Position numbers and translations under genes: made by a program. Under the pieces are notes generated by a model. The model had not been told where the DNA came from and made no database searches. It saw only the letters and a program-made list of their open reading frames with translations. Below are positions 17,638 to 26,572 of a stretch of 64,000 nucleotides of DNA, piece by piece. This DNA comes from Burkholderia sp. IMCC1007 (GTDB lineage: Bacteria; Pseudomonadota; Gammaproteobacteria; Burkholderiales; Burkholderiaceae): the NCBI RefSeq assembly GCF_027257875.1, contig NZ_JAPVQY010000038.1:1-64000 (forward strand), read 5' to 3'. The number at the start of each line of letters is the position of its first letter. Position 1 is the first letter of the stretch.

Positions 17638-18981
17638 TTGAGTACGCCAGCCACCGACGACTGGGTCGCGCGCAGCCTGCGCGCGGTCTGGCATCCCTGC
17701 ACCCAGATGAAGCACCACGAGCGCCTGCCGCTCATTTCCGTCGCGCGCGGCGCGGGCGTATGGCTATACGACCGCGACGGGCGCCGCTACTTCGACGCGA
17801 TCAGCTCGTGGTGGGTGAACCTGTTCGGCCATGCGAACCCGGACATCAACGCAGCGCTGAAGGACCAGCTCGACACGCTCGAGCACGCGATGCTCGCCGG
17901 CTGCACGCACGAGCCGGCGATCGAGCTCGCCGAGCGGCTGCACGCGCTCACCGCGCGCACGCTCGGGCATGCGTTCTTCGCGTCCGACGGCGCGTCGGCC
18001 GTCGAGATCGCGCTGAAGATGAGCTTCCACACGTGGCGCAACCGCGGGCGCGCGGACAAGCGCGAGTTCGTGTGCGTCGCGAACAGCTATCACGGCGAGA
18101 CCATCGGCGCGCTCGGCGTGACCGACGTCGCGCTGTTCAAGGACGCGTACGACCCGCTGATCCGCCATGCGCACGTGGTCGCGTCGCCCGACGCGCGCGG
18201 CGCGCTGCCGGGCGAGACGGCCGCGGATGTGGCGGGCCGCGCGCTCGACGACGTAAGGCGCCTGTTCGCCGAACGCGCCGACCGAATCGCCGCGCTGATC
18301 GTCGAACCGCTCGTGCAGTGCGCGGCCGGCATGGCGATGCACGATCCGTCCTACGTGCGCGGGCTGCGCGCGCTGTGCGACGAATTCGGCGTGCACCTGA
18401 TCGCCGACGAAATCGCGGTCGGCTGCGGCCGCTCCGGCACCTTTTTCGCATGCGAGCAGGCCGGCGTCTGGCCCGATTTCCTGTGCCTGTCGAAGGGCAT
18501 CAGCGGCGGTTATCTGCCGCTGTCGCTCGTGCTCACGCGCGACGACGTGTTCGCGGCGTTCTACGACGACGACACGACGCGCGGCTTCCTGCACTCGCAT
18601 TCGTACACCGGCAACCCGCTCGCGTGCCGCGCGGCCGTCGCGACGCTCGACCTGTTCGCTCGCGACGACGTGCTCGCCGCGAACGCGCGCAAGTCGGCGG
18701 CGATGCGCGCCGCACTCGCGCCGCTCGACGCGCACCCGCAGGTGCGCCACCTGCGCGAACGCGGCACGCTGTTCGCGTTCGACGTCGCGCTCGACGGCGA
18801 GGCGGCACGCGGCTTCTCGCGACGCTTCTTCGAACGGGCGCTCGAACGCGAACTGCTGCTGCGCCCGATCGGCACGACCGTGTACCTGATGCCGCCGTAC
18901 GTGATGAGCGACGACGACATCGCGTGGCTCGCGCAACGCACGCGCGACACGCTCGACGCGACGCTCGCGGAGGCCGCATGA
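17638..18981 (+). CDS. bioA: Adenosylmethionine-8-amino-7-oxononanoate aminotransferase
   Basis: 447 residues if translation begins at TTG 17638, which has GGAG five bases upstream and gives the expected family length (LSTPATDDWVARSLRAVWHPCTQMK). This PLP enzyme converts KAPA to DAPA using S-adenosylmethionine as amino donor. Hallmarks: WHPCTQM (about 18-24), SSWWVN (57-62), the DEIAVGCGRSG segment (about 257-267) with the PLP Asp, and the PLP Lys in CLSKGISGGYLPLS near 286. Its TGA overlaps the bioF ATG, so bioA-bioF-bioD are translationally coupled. An upstream ATG at 17536 keeps the frame but adds a stretch unlike BioA. Confidence 0.95.
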   Translation: MSTPATDDWVARSLRAVWHPCTQMKHHERLPLISVARGAGVWLYDRDGRRYFDAISSWWVNLFGHANPDINAALKDQLDTLEHAMLAGCTHEPAIELAERLHALTARTLGHAFFASDGASAVEIALKMSFHTWRNRGRADKREFVCVANSYHGETIGALGVTDVALFKDAYDPLIRHAHVVASPDARGALPGETAADVAGRALDDVRRLFAERADRIAALIVEPLVQCAAGMAMHDPSYVRGLRALCDEFGVHLIADEIAVGCGRSGTFFACEQAGVWPDFLCLSKGISGGYLPLSLVLTRDDVFAAFYDDDTTRGFLHSHSYTGNPLACRAAVATLDLFARDDVLAANARKSAAMRAALAPLDAHPQVRHLRERGTLFAFDVALDGEAARGFSRRFFERALERELLLRPIGTTVYLMPPYVMSDDDIAWLAQRTRDTLDATLAEAA

Positions 18982-20171
18982 CCGCCACCACCCTGCTCGA
19001 CACGCTGCAGCGCGGCCTCGCCGAACTCGACGCGCAAGGGCTGCGCCGCGTGCGCCGCACCGCCGACACCGCGTGCGACGCGCACATGCGCGTCGACGGC
19101 CGCGACATCATCGGCTTCGCGAGCAACGACTACCTCGGCCTCGCCGCGCATCCGGCACTCGTTGCCGCGTTCGCCGAAGGCGCGCAGCGCTACGGCTCCG
19201 GCAGCGGCGGCTCGCATCTGCTCGGCGGCCATTCACGCGCGCACGCGACGCTCGAGGACGAGCTCGCGGCGTTCTGCGGCGGCTTCTCCGACGCGCCGCG
19301 CGCGCTGTACTTCAGCACCGGCTACATGGCGAACCTCGCCGCGATGACGGCGCTCACCGGCAAGCACGCGACGATCTTTTCCGACGCGCTGAACCATGCA
19401 TCGCTGATCGACGGGATCCGGCTGTCGCGTGCGAACGTGCAGGTCTATCCGCATGCGGACACGACCGCGCTCGCCGCGCTGCTCGATGCATCGGATGCCG
19501 AAACGAAGCTGATCGTCAGCGATACCGTGTTCAGCATGGACGGCGACGTCGCGCCGCTCGCCGAACTCGTCGCGCTGGCCGAACGGCACGGCGCATGGCT
19601 CGTCGTCGACGACGCGCACGGCTTCGGCGTGCTCGGCCCGCAGGGGCGCGGCGCGCTCGCGGCCGCCGCGCTGCGCTCGCCGAACCTCGTGTACGTCGGC
19701 ACGCTCGGCAAGGCCGCCGGCGTCGCGGGCGCATTCGTCGTCGCGCACGAGACGGTGATCGAATGGATGATCCAGCGCGCGCGCAGCTACATCTTCACGA
19801 CGGCCGCGCCGCCGGCCGTCGCGCACGCGGTATCGGCGAGCCTGAAGGTGATCGGCGGCGACGAAGGCGACGCGCGGCGCACGCATCTGGCCGCGCTGAT
19901 CGAGCGCACGCGCGCGCTGCTGCGCACGACGCGCTGGCAGCCGGTCGATTCGCACACCGCCGTGCAGCCGCTCGTGATCGGCAGCAACGACGCGACGCTC
20001 GCGGCGATGCGCGCGCTGGACGCGCACGGCCTGTGGGTGCCCGCGATCCGGCCGCCGACGGTGCCGGCCGGCACGTCGCGGCTGCGCATCTCGCTGTCGG
20101 CCGCGCATTCGTTCGACGATCTCGCGCGGCTCGAAGCCGCACTGACCGAAGCCAGCGAGCACGCAGCATGA
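18978..20171 (+). CDS. bioF: 8-amino-7-oxononanoate synthase
   Basis: 397 residues. The enzyme condenses pimeloyl-ACP or -CoA with alanine to form KAPA, the first step of biotin ring assembly. PLP-family II oxoamine synthase marks: FASNDYLGLA near 50, GSGSGGSHLLGGHSRAH near 75-90, DDAHGFGVLG near 212, and the PLP-binding Lys in GTLGKAAGVAG near 245. The C-terminus IRPPTVPAGTSRLRIS is characteristic. ATG overlaps the bioA stop and its own stop overlaps the bioD start (ATGA both times). Confidence 0.96.
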   Translation: MTATTLLDTLQRGLAELDAQGLRRVRRTADTACDAHMRVDGRDIIGFASNDYLGLAAHPALVAAFAEGAQRYGSGSGGSHLLGGHSRAHATLEDELAAFCGGFSDAPRALYFSTGYMANLAAMTALTGKHATIFSDALNHASLIDGIRLSRANVQVYPHADTTALAALLDASDAETKLIVSDTVFSMDGDVAPLAELVALAERHGAWLVVDDAHGFGVLGPQGRGALAAAALRSPNLVYVGTLGKAAGVAGAFVVAHETVIEWMIQRARSYIFTTAAPPAVAHAVSASLKVIGGDEGDARRTHLAALIERTRALLRTTRWQPVDSHTAVQPLVIGSNDATLAAMRALDAHGLWVPAIRPPTVPAGTSRLRISLSAAHSFDDLARLEAALTEASEHAA

Positions 20172-20887
20172 ACGCACCCCTTTCCCTTTTCGTCACCGGC
20201 ACCGACACGGAAATCGGCAAGACCTTCGTATCGGCGGCGATGCTGCACGGCTTCGCGCGCCACGGCTTGCGCGCGGCCGCGCTGAAGCCCGTCGCGGCCG
20301 GCGCATACGAGCGCGACGGCGTGTGGCGCAACGAAGACGCGGACCAGCTCGACGCAGCCGCGAACGTGGTGCTGCCGCCCGAGCTGCGCACACCGTTCCT
20401 GCTGAAGGCGCCCGCGGCCCCGCACATCGTCGCCGCGCAGGAAGGCGTGACGCTCGACCTCGACACGATCGTCGCGAGCCACCGCGAAGCGCTGACGCGT
20501 GCGGACGTCGTCGTCGTCGAAGGCGTCGGCGGCTTCCGCGTGCCGCTCAACGACACGCAGGACACGGCCGATCTCGCGGTCGCGCTCGGCCTGCCCGTCG
20601 TGCTCGTCGTCGGCATGCGGCTCGGCTGCATCAGCCACGCGCTGCTGACCGCCGATGCGATTCGCCAGCGCGGGCTCACGCTCGCGGGCTGGGTCGCGAA
20701 CCACATCGATCCGGCCATGTCGTACGCCGACGAGAACGTCGCGACGATCCGCGACTGGCTCGCGCGCGAGCACCGCGCGCCGCTGCTCGGCCGCATCGCG
20801 CACTTGGCGCCGGCCGCCCCCGAATCCGCCGCGGCGATGCTCGACATCGCCGCGCTCGTCGATACGCTGCGCACCGTGCAGCACTGA
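20168..20887 (+). CDS. bioD: Dethiobiotin synthetase
   Basis: 239 residues. It closes the ureido ring of dethiobiotin from DAPA, CO2 and ATP. The P-loop GTDTEIGKT is at residues 10-18, the KPVAAGA substrate segment near 39-45, VVVEGVGGFRVPL near 119-130 with the catalytic loop, and LGCISHALLT near 158. Typical length 225-240. Starts within the bioF stop codon; a 35-base gap separates it from bioB. Confidence 0.96.
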   Translation: MNAPLSLFVTGTDTEIGKTFVSAAMLHGFARHGLRAAALKPVAAGAYERDGVWRNEDADQLDAAANVVLPPELRTPFLLKAPAAPHIVAAQEGVTLDLDTIVASHREALTRADVVVVEGVGGFRVPLNDTQDTADLAVALGLPVVLVVGMRLGCISHALLTADAIRQRGLTLAGWVANHIDPAMSYADENVATIRDWLAREHRAPLLGRIAHLAPAAPESAAAMLDIAALVDTLRTVQH

Positions 20888-20922
20888 CGCCCCCATCCAA
20901 GCATCCACGACAGGAAACCACC

Positions 20923-21942
20923 ATGACCCAAGCCCAGACCGCCGCCGTGCAATCCGACGCGATCCCCGTGGCCGCCCCGACGCCGCAGCGCTGGCGCGTC
21001 GCCGACGTCGTCGCGCTGTTCGAGCTGCCGTTCAACGACCTGATGTTCCGCGCGCAGCAGGTGCATCGCGAGCACTTCGACGCGAACGCGGTGCAGCTGT
21101 CGACGCTGCTGTCGATCAAGACGGGCGGCTGCGAGGAAGATTGCGGCTACTGCTCGCAGTCGTCGCATCACGACACGGGCCTGAAGGCCGAGAAGCTGAT
21201 GGACGTCGACACGGTGCTCGACGCCGCGCGCGCGGCGAAGGCGAACGGCGCGAGCCGCTTCTGCATGGGCGCTGCCTGGCGCAACCCGAAGGAGCGCCAC
21301 ATGCCCGCGCTGACCGAAATGGTGCGCGGCGTGAAGGAGCTCGGGCTCGAGACCTGCATGACGCTCGGCATGCTCGAGGACGAACAGGCGCAGCAGCTCG
21401 CCGACGCGGGCCTCGACTACTACAACCACAACCTCGACACGTCGCCGGAGTTCTACGGCCAGGTGATCTCGACGCGCACGTACCAGGATCGCCTCGACAC
21501 GCTCGACCGCGTGCGCGACGCGGGCATCAACGTGTGCTGCGGCGGCATCATCGGGATGGGCGAATCGCGCCGCGAACGCGCGGGCCTGATCTCGCAGCTC
21601 GCGAACCTGAACCCGTATCCGGAATCGGTGCCGATCAACAACCTCGTCGCGATCGAAGGCACGCCGCTCGAAGGCACCGCGCCGCTCGACCCGTTCGAGT
21701 TCGTGCGCACGATCGCCGTTGCGCGGATCACGATGCCGAAGGCCGTCGTGCGCCTGTCGGCCGGCCGCGAGCAGCTCGACGACGCGATGCAGGCGATGTG
21801 CTTCCTCGCGGGCGCGAACTCGATGTTCTACGGCGACCAGCTGCTGACCACGAGCAACCCGCAGACGCAGCGCGACCGCGCGCTGTTCGAGCGTCTCGGG
21901 ATTCGCGCGAGCCAGGCGGACGCGCTGGCGGAGAACGCGTAA
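20923..21942 (+). CDS. bioB: Biotin synthase
   Basis: 339 residues. This radical-SAM enzyme inserts sulfur into dethiobiotin. The radical [4Fe-4S] motif CEEDCGYC lies near residues 70-77 (CxxxCxxC), preceded by STLLSIKTGG and followed by CSQSSHHDTG. Later marks include CMGAAWRNP, TCMTLGMLE, YYNHNLDTSPEFY and the cluster-II region with NVCCGGIIGMGE and the Arg in VRLSAGRE. Last gene of the biotin operon; the ribosome site AGGAA precedes it. A strong stem-loop terminator follows after 36 bases. Confidence 0.97.
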   Translation: MTQAQTAAVQSDAIPVAAPTPQRWRVADVVALFELPFNDLMFRAQQVHREHFDANAVQLSTLLSIKTGGCEEDCGYCSQSSHHDTGLKAEKLMDVDTVLDAARAAKANGASRFCMGAAWRNPKERHMPALTEMVRGVKELGLETCMTLGMLEDEQAQQLADAGLDYYNHNLDTSPEFYGQVISTRTYQDRLDTLDRVRDAGINVCCGGIIGMGESRRERAGLISQLANLNPYPESVPINNLVAIEGTPLEGTAPLDPFEFVRTIAVARITMPKAVVRLSAGREQLDDAMQAMCFLAGANSMFYGDQLLTTSNPQTQRDRALFERLGIRASQADALAENA

Positions 21943-21978
21943 GCGGGTGCATTGCGAATCGCGTACCGCGTGCAGACG

Positions 21979-22006
21979 AAAAAGCCGGGGCTTGCTCCGG
22001 CTTTTT
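21979..22006. terminator. Bidirectional terminator between bioB and cutC
   Basis: AAAAAGCCGGGGC and GCTCCGGCTTTTT form a near-perfect hairpin with A and T tracts on both sides. It can end the plus-strand biotin operon and the minus-strand cutC transcript. Confidence 0.85.
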
Positions 22007-22066
22007 GTTCATCCGGCCGTCTGAACCGGATCGCCGTGCACGTCACGCGCGTCGAGCGCGTGCACG

Positions 22067-22792
22067 TCACGCGCGCGCCGCCGCGCCATCGAGTGCCGCA
22101 CGCACGCGTTCGACCTGCTGTTCGTCGATGGGCGCCAGCACCTGGCCGCGCGGCCGCACGCCCGAGCCGAAATGCACCGCACGTACGCCGGTGGCCAGCA
22201 CGAAATCGCCGACCGTATCGACGGTGAGCCCGGAGCCGGCCAGCACCGTGCACGTCGAGCCGGCTGCCTGCCGCACCATGCGCGTGATCGTCGCGGCCGC
22301 GTCGAGCACCGACGGATGGCCGCCGGAGGTCAGCACCGACGTGACGGCCGGCACGCGCAGCAGCGCGTCGAATGCGGCATTCAGATCGCGCGACACGTCG
22401 AACGCGCGATGGAACGTCAGGTCGCGCCCGTTCGCGGCGGCCGCGATCCGCGCGAGCGCGTCGAGATCGACGTCGCCGCGCGCATCGAGCGCGCCGAACA
22501 CGACGCCGTTCGCGCCTGCCGCGACGGCCGCACGCACGTCGCGCTCGATCGCGCGCAGGTCGTCGGCGTCGTAGACGAACGCGCGGCTGTGCGGGCGCAC
22601 GATCACGTTGACGGGAATCGGCACGGCGGCCACGACGGCCTCGATCAGGCCGATGCTCGGCGTGAGCCCGCCTTCGCTAATCGCGGTGACGAGTTCGAGC
22701 CGGTCGGCGCCCGCGCGGGCGGCGGCCTGCGCGTCGCCGACGGTCGTGGCGATTACTTCGAGGAGGACGGAGGAAGCGGCGGTTCGGTTCAT
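22067..22792 (-). CDS. cutC: CutC-family protein
   Basis: 241 residues, TIM-barrel CutC family: LLEVIATTVGDAQAAARAGADRLEL at the N-terminus (shortened here), then SEGGLTPSIGLIE, VIVRPHSRAFVY, GVVFGALDARGDVD, LTFHRAFD and VLTSGGHPSVLDA, all family hallmarks. CutC was named for copper homeostasis in E. coli, but its biochemical role is unsettled and some homologues bind Cu(I). Cytoplasmic. Divergent from nothing nearby; it shares a terminator with bioB. Confidence 0.93.
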   Translation of the reverse strand: MNRTAASSVLLEVIATTVGDAQAAARAGADRLELVTAISEGGLTPSIGLIEAVVAAVPIPVNVIVRPHSRAFVYDADDLRAIERDVRAAVAAGANGVVFGALDARGDVDLDALARIAAAANGRDLTFHRAFDVSRDLNAAFDALLRVPAVTSVLTSGGHPSVLDAAATITRMVRQAAGSTCTVLAGSGLTVDTVGDFVLATGVRAVHFGSGVRPRGQVLAPIDEQQVERVRAALDGAAARA

Positions 22793-23230
22793 CGGCGGCT
22801 CGCGAATCGTCAGGAGAATTCGCGCATCCTAGCCGAGCGGCGGGAACGGCGCCAGCATGCCGGGCAAAGCACGCGTCAGCGGCGCCGCACGCGCCACACG
22901 CCGGCCAGCGCGGACAGCGCCGTCACCGCGGCATCGGGCGCGACCCGGAACATCCGCGCATGCACGCGCGCGCTGCTGCCGCATCACGTCGACGATCCCG
23001 GGCGCGAGCAGCGCCTGGGTGTCGGCATGCCGATCGAGAACGGCGTATGGACGCAGGCGGGCGCGCGGGTCACGATCATGACCCGCGCGAGGATGGTCGG
23101 CGACATCGGTCCTTTCCTCTCGTTCGCCGCCACGGCGGCCGCCGGGACAGCGCGATCGCGGTCACGACGGCCGCGATCGCGCCATTGTCGGAGGAGCACA
23201 CCGGGGGATCGCAACGGCACGCGCGTCGCG
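22793..23230. other. 438-bp region with no firm gene
   Basis: A 40-codon minus-strand frame at 22984-23106 (MSPTILARVMIVTRAP...) has a good ribosome site, AGGAAAGG, but stops quickly. Natural-looking peptide pieces continue in neighbouring frames down to about 22880 (LAPGIVDVMRQQRA, then ALSALAGVWRVRRR). A small gene broken by frameshifts is possible, but I cannot support a product. Confidence 0.3.
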
Positions 23231-24517
23231 CTAACCGGCGTGCGTTTCGTCGTCGCCCCAGTCGATATCGCCGCACAGCACGTGCTGCGCATCGCCGATC
23301 CGCATGGCCACCGACAGCGTCACGCACGGCTGCGCCTCGTTGATCGACAGGTACGGGCGCGTCACCTGCACGCGCCCCGGCTCGGCGATCGCCGTGCGGA
23401 AATACGGCCGGCGCAGCCAGTTTGCCCCCTGCGCATCCGCGAGCGGCGAGAAGCGCGCCTCGGCGAGCGCGCGGTCCGCGCGCAGCACGACGTTGCGGCC
23501 CGCCTGGCGGCCCCGCGCGTCGAGCAGAAAGCAGCGCGCCGCATCGTCGAGCGCGAGGAAATTCCAGCACACCTCGTCGAGCGGCTCGCCGGCCGTCAGC
23601 CGCTCGGCCGCGCGCTCGAACGCGCGCAGGTACGGCGCGAGCCGCTGCGTGTCGCGCCGCTCGCGCGCTTCGCTCTGCACACGGAAGCGCTCGGTCAGCT
23701 CGCCGATGCAGCCGGTCGCCGCCGCGCTGTCGGGCAGGCCCGGCGCCGGGCGGCCGAAGTAGTAGCCCTGCACGAAATCGGCCTCGCACGACAGCGCGAT
23801 CTGCGCGTCGTGCTCGGTCTCGATCCCTTCGACGAGCACGAGCTTGCCGGCCTCGTGCAGCAGCGTGACGAGCCCGTGCAGGATCGCGGTGAGCCCGGTG
23901 CGGTGCGCCGCGTGGGACAGCATGATCCGGTCGAGCTTCACGATGTCCGGATTCAGCTGCCAGATCCGCTCGAGGTTCGAATGCCCCGCGCCGAAATCGT
24001 CGAGCGCGATCAGGAAGCCCTGCGCGCGGAATTCGCGCACGGCGTCGGCGAGCCGCTCGACGTCGTCCGCGCGCTGTTCGAGCACTTCGAGCACGACGCG
24101 GCGCGGCGGCATGCCGAGCCGCTTCAGGTTCGCGAGCAGCGCGGCGGCCTGGAACGGATCGGTCAGCACCTCGGGATGCACGTTCAGGAACAGCCACTCG
24201 CGCTCGGCGCCGAGCAGCCCAAAGTTCTCGAGATGCAGCGCCTGCGCGAGCCGGTCCAGCTGCATCAGCTCGTCGCGGCGCGCGGCCTCGCCGAACACGT
24301 CGAGCGGCGATACCGCGCGGTCGAGCCCGTCATGCGCGCGCAACAGCGCCTCGTAGCCCACCGCGCGCTGATGCGACAGGCTGAAGATCGGCTGGAACAC
24401 GGTCGAGAGCGTCAGGTCGCGATACTGCGTCGCCAGACGTTCGAGACCGGAACTCATTTCCCGCTCGAAACGGTACGGCGACGCTACGGCCGGACGCTCC
24501 TGTTGCTCGATCGTCAT
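23231..24517 (-). CDS. EAL-domain cyclic-di-GMP phosphodiesterase
   Basis: 428 residues from MTIEQQERPAV, start at 24517 preceded by GGAGGAAGG. The EAL domain occupies about residues 35-275, with YEALLR at 55-60, the Asn metal ligand in FLNVHPE, LEVLEQ, ALDDFGAGHSN with the double Asp, VKLDR and EGIETEHDAQ. All main catalytic residues appear present, so hydrolysis of c-di-GMP to pGpG is expected. The C-terminal 130 residues (after GYYFGRPAPG) form a second domain with RPYFRTAIAEPGRVQVTRPYLS, which resembles a Cache/PAS-like sensor. No membrane segments, so likely a soluble protein tuned by a ligand. Likely to affect biofilm and motility. Confidence 0.92.
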   Translation of the reverse strand: MTIEQQERPAVASPYRFEREMSSGLERLATQYRDLTLSTVFQPIFSLSHQRAVGYEALLRAHDGLDRAVSPLDVFGEAARRDELMQLDRLAQALHLENFGLLGAEREWLFLNVHPEVLTDPFQAAALLANLKRLGMPPRRVVLEVLEQRADDVERLADAVREFRAQGFLIALDDFGAGHSNLERIWQLNPDIVKLDRIMLSHAAHRTGLTAILHGLVTLLHEAGKLVLVEGIETEHDAQIALSCEADFVQGYYFGRPAPGLPDSAAATGCIGELTERFRVQSEARERRDTQRLAPYLRAFERAAERLTAGEPLDEVCWNFLALDDAARCFLLDARGRQAGRNVVLRADRALAEARFSPLADAQGANWLRRPYFRTAIAEPGRVQVTRPYLSINEAQPCVTLSVAMRIGDAQHVLCGDIDWGDDETHAG

Positions 24518-24808
24518 ACCTTCCTCCTCGTGATGCAGTCGAATGCGGCTGACGAACGAAACGGCGCACGCAATGTCATGGTGTAACCCTCGGTTGCCCG
24601 GCCCATGCCGGACGGCAGACAAGCATCAAGCAAGCTCCGTGCAAGGCATGAATGCGTGCACCGCCCTCGCGCGCAGCCCTGTCGCACCATGGTGGCGCAG
24701 CGGCGACGCACCGTTTCCGTGCACACGCACCGGCGCACTCGAGCGCACCCATCACGCCGTCACGCTACACTCCGTACGGTCGTTTCATTCTCCACGCCTG
24801 CCGTATCG

Positions 24809-26476
24809 ATGGAAATCGTCTTCACCGTCCTGATCCTGCTGCTCACCGTCGCGCTGTCCGGCGCCGTCACGCGCCTCCTGCCGTTGCAACTGCCGCTGCC
24901 GCTGATGCAGATCGCATTCGGCGCGATGCTCGCGTGGCCGAAGTTCAACCTGCACGTCACGTTCGATCCCGAAATCTTCATGCTGCTGTTCATCCCGCCG
25001 CTGCTGTTCGCGGACGGCTGGCGGATTCCGAAACGCGAGCTGTACCTGCAGCGCCGCGCGATCCTGATGCTCGCGTTCGGGCTCGTGTTCATGACGGTAC
25101 TCGCAGTCGGCTACTTCGCGCACTGGCTGATACCCGAGTTGCCGCTGCCGATCGCGTTCGCGCTCGCGGCCGTGCTGTCGCCGACCGATGCGGTCGCGCT
25201 GTCCGGGATCGCCGGCAAGGGTCGCATCCCGCCGCAACTGATGCACATCCTCGAAGGCGAGGCGCTGATGAACGACGCGTCGGGCCTCGTCGCGCTGAAG
25301 TTCGCGATCGCGGCCGCGCTGACGGGCGTGTTCTCGCTGCGCGCAGCGTCCGTCACGTTCGTGATCGTCGCGGCCGGCGGGCTCGCGACGGGCGCGATCG
25401 TGTCGTGGGTGTTCAGCGCGCTGTCGACGCGCTTCCTGAATGCCGAGCAGGAGGGCGACCCGGCCCCCGGCATCGTGATGACGCTGCTAGTGCCGTTCGC
25501 GGCCTACCTGTTCGCCGAGCACCTCGACCTGTCGGGCGTGCTCGCGGCCGTGTCGGCCGGGATGATGATGAATTACACGAGCTTCTCGCGCAAAAGCACG
25601 GTCGCGTCGCGCGTGCGGGCCGAAAGCACGTGGGCGATGATCGAGTTCGTGTTCAACGGCATGGTGTTCATCATGCTCGGGCTGCAGTTGCCGCACATCA
25701 TCGGCCGCGCGCTCGTCGACGCGCACCATACCAGCGACGCGCTGGTCGGTCGCATGATCTTCAACGTGTGCGCGATGATGCTCGCGCTGTATGCGATCCG
25801 CTTCACGTGGGTGTGGCTGCTGCGCTGGTTCGCGAGTCGCCGCGCCGCGCGCCAGGGCCTCGCGGGCACGATGGCCGGCATCCGCACGATCGCGGTGATG
25901 ACGGTCGGCGGCGTGCGCGGCGCGGTCACGCTCGCGGGCGTGCTGTCGATTCCCGTCGCGCTGTCCGACGGCGCGCCGCTGCCCGGGCGCGACACCGCGA
26001 TCTTCGTCGCGTCGGCCGTGATTCTCGGCTCGCTGATCGTCGCGGTGATCGGCCTGCCGCTGCTGCTGCGCGGCGTGCGCTCGACGCGCAACCCGCTCGC
26101 CGACGAAGAGCGCACCGCCCGCGCGGCCGCCGCGCAGGCCGCGATCCGCGCGATCGATTCGTCGCACGACGCGATCTCGGTCGATCTCGACGAGTCGGGC
26201 GCCGCCCGCTGCGCGGACATCTCCGCGCGCGTGATGGACCAGTATCGCCGCCGCCTCGCCGCGCTCGCCGAGGACGGCCCGACGCCGCGCGCGGAAGCGA
26301 AGCAGGCCGAAACGATGGAGTTGCAGATGCGCATCGCGGCCGTGCGCGCGGAACGGTCGGTGCTGTACCGGCTGCGCAGCGAAAGCAAGATTTCGGACGA
26401 GACGCTGACCAAGCTGATCCGCGAGATCGACCTGTCGGAAACCGCGCTGTCTACGCGCAAGAAAGGCATTGTTTGA
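24809..26476 (+). CDS. CPA1-family Na+/H+ antiporter
   Basis: 555 residues with about 12 membrane segments in the first 420. Start at 24809 (MEIVFTVLILLL); the frame upstream is open but not protein-like. CPA1 marks include FIPPLLFADGWRIP (about 60-73), LSPTDAVALSGI (about 127-138) and EGEALMNDASGLVAL (about 150-164) with the ND ion-binding pair, then VGGVRGAVTLAGVLSIP near 368. The soluble C-terminal tail (420-555) is charged and helical. It would exchange Na+ or K+ for protons at the inner membrane to control pH and salt. It converges with the indolepyruvate oxidoreductase gene across a shared terminator. Confidence 0.93.
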   Translation: MEIVFTVLILLLTVALSGAVTRLLPLQLPLPLMQIAFGAMLAWPKFNLHVTFDPEIFMLLFIPPLLFADGWRIPKRELYLQRRAILMLAFGLVFMTVLAVGYFAHWLIPELPLPIAFALAAVLSPTDAVALSGIAGKGRIPPQLMHILEGEALMNDASGLVALKFAIAAALTGVFSLRAASVTFVIVAAGGLATGAIVSWVFSALSTRFLNAEQEGDPAPGIVMTLLVPFAAYLFAEHLDLSGVLAAVSAGMMMNYTSFSRKSTVASRVRAESTWAMIEFVFNGMVFIMLGLQLPHIIGRALVDAHHTSDALVGRMIFNVCAMMLALYAIRFTWVWLLRWFASRRAARQGLAGTMAGIRTIAVMTVGGVRGAVTLAGVLSIPVALSDGAPLPGRDTAIFVASAVILGSLIVAVIGLPLLLRGVRSTRNPLADEERTARAAAAQAAIRAIDSSHDAISVDLDESGAARCADISARVMDQYRRRLAALAEDGPTPRAEAKQAETMELQMRIAAVRAERSVLYRLRSESKISDETLTKLIREIDLSETALSTRKKGIV

Positions 26477-26514
26477 CGGGCCGGCTGCGGCCTGCGCGCA
26501 GCCACCGAGGACCA

Positions 26515-26552
26515 TAAAAAAACGGCGACGCTCGCACGAGCATCGCCGTTTT
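26515..26552. terminator. Bidirectional terminator
   Basis: AAAAAAACGGCGACGCTCG and CGAGCATCGCCGTTTT pair with one mismatch around a short loop, with A and T tracts on both sides, between the convergent antiporter and indolepyruvate oxidoreductase genes. Confidence 0.85.
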
Positions 26553-26572
26553 CACATCCACTCCCGTTCGCG

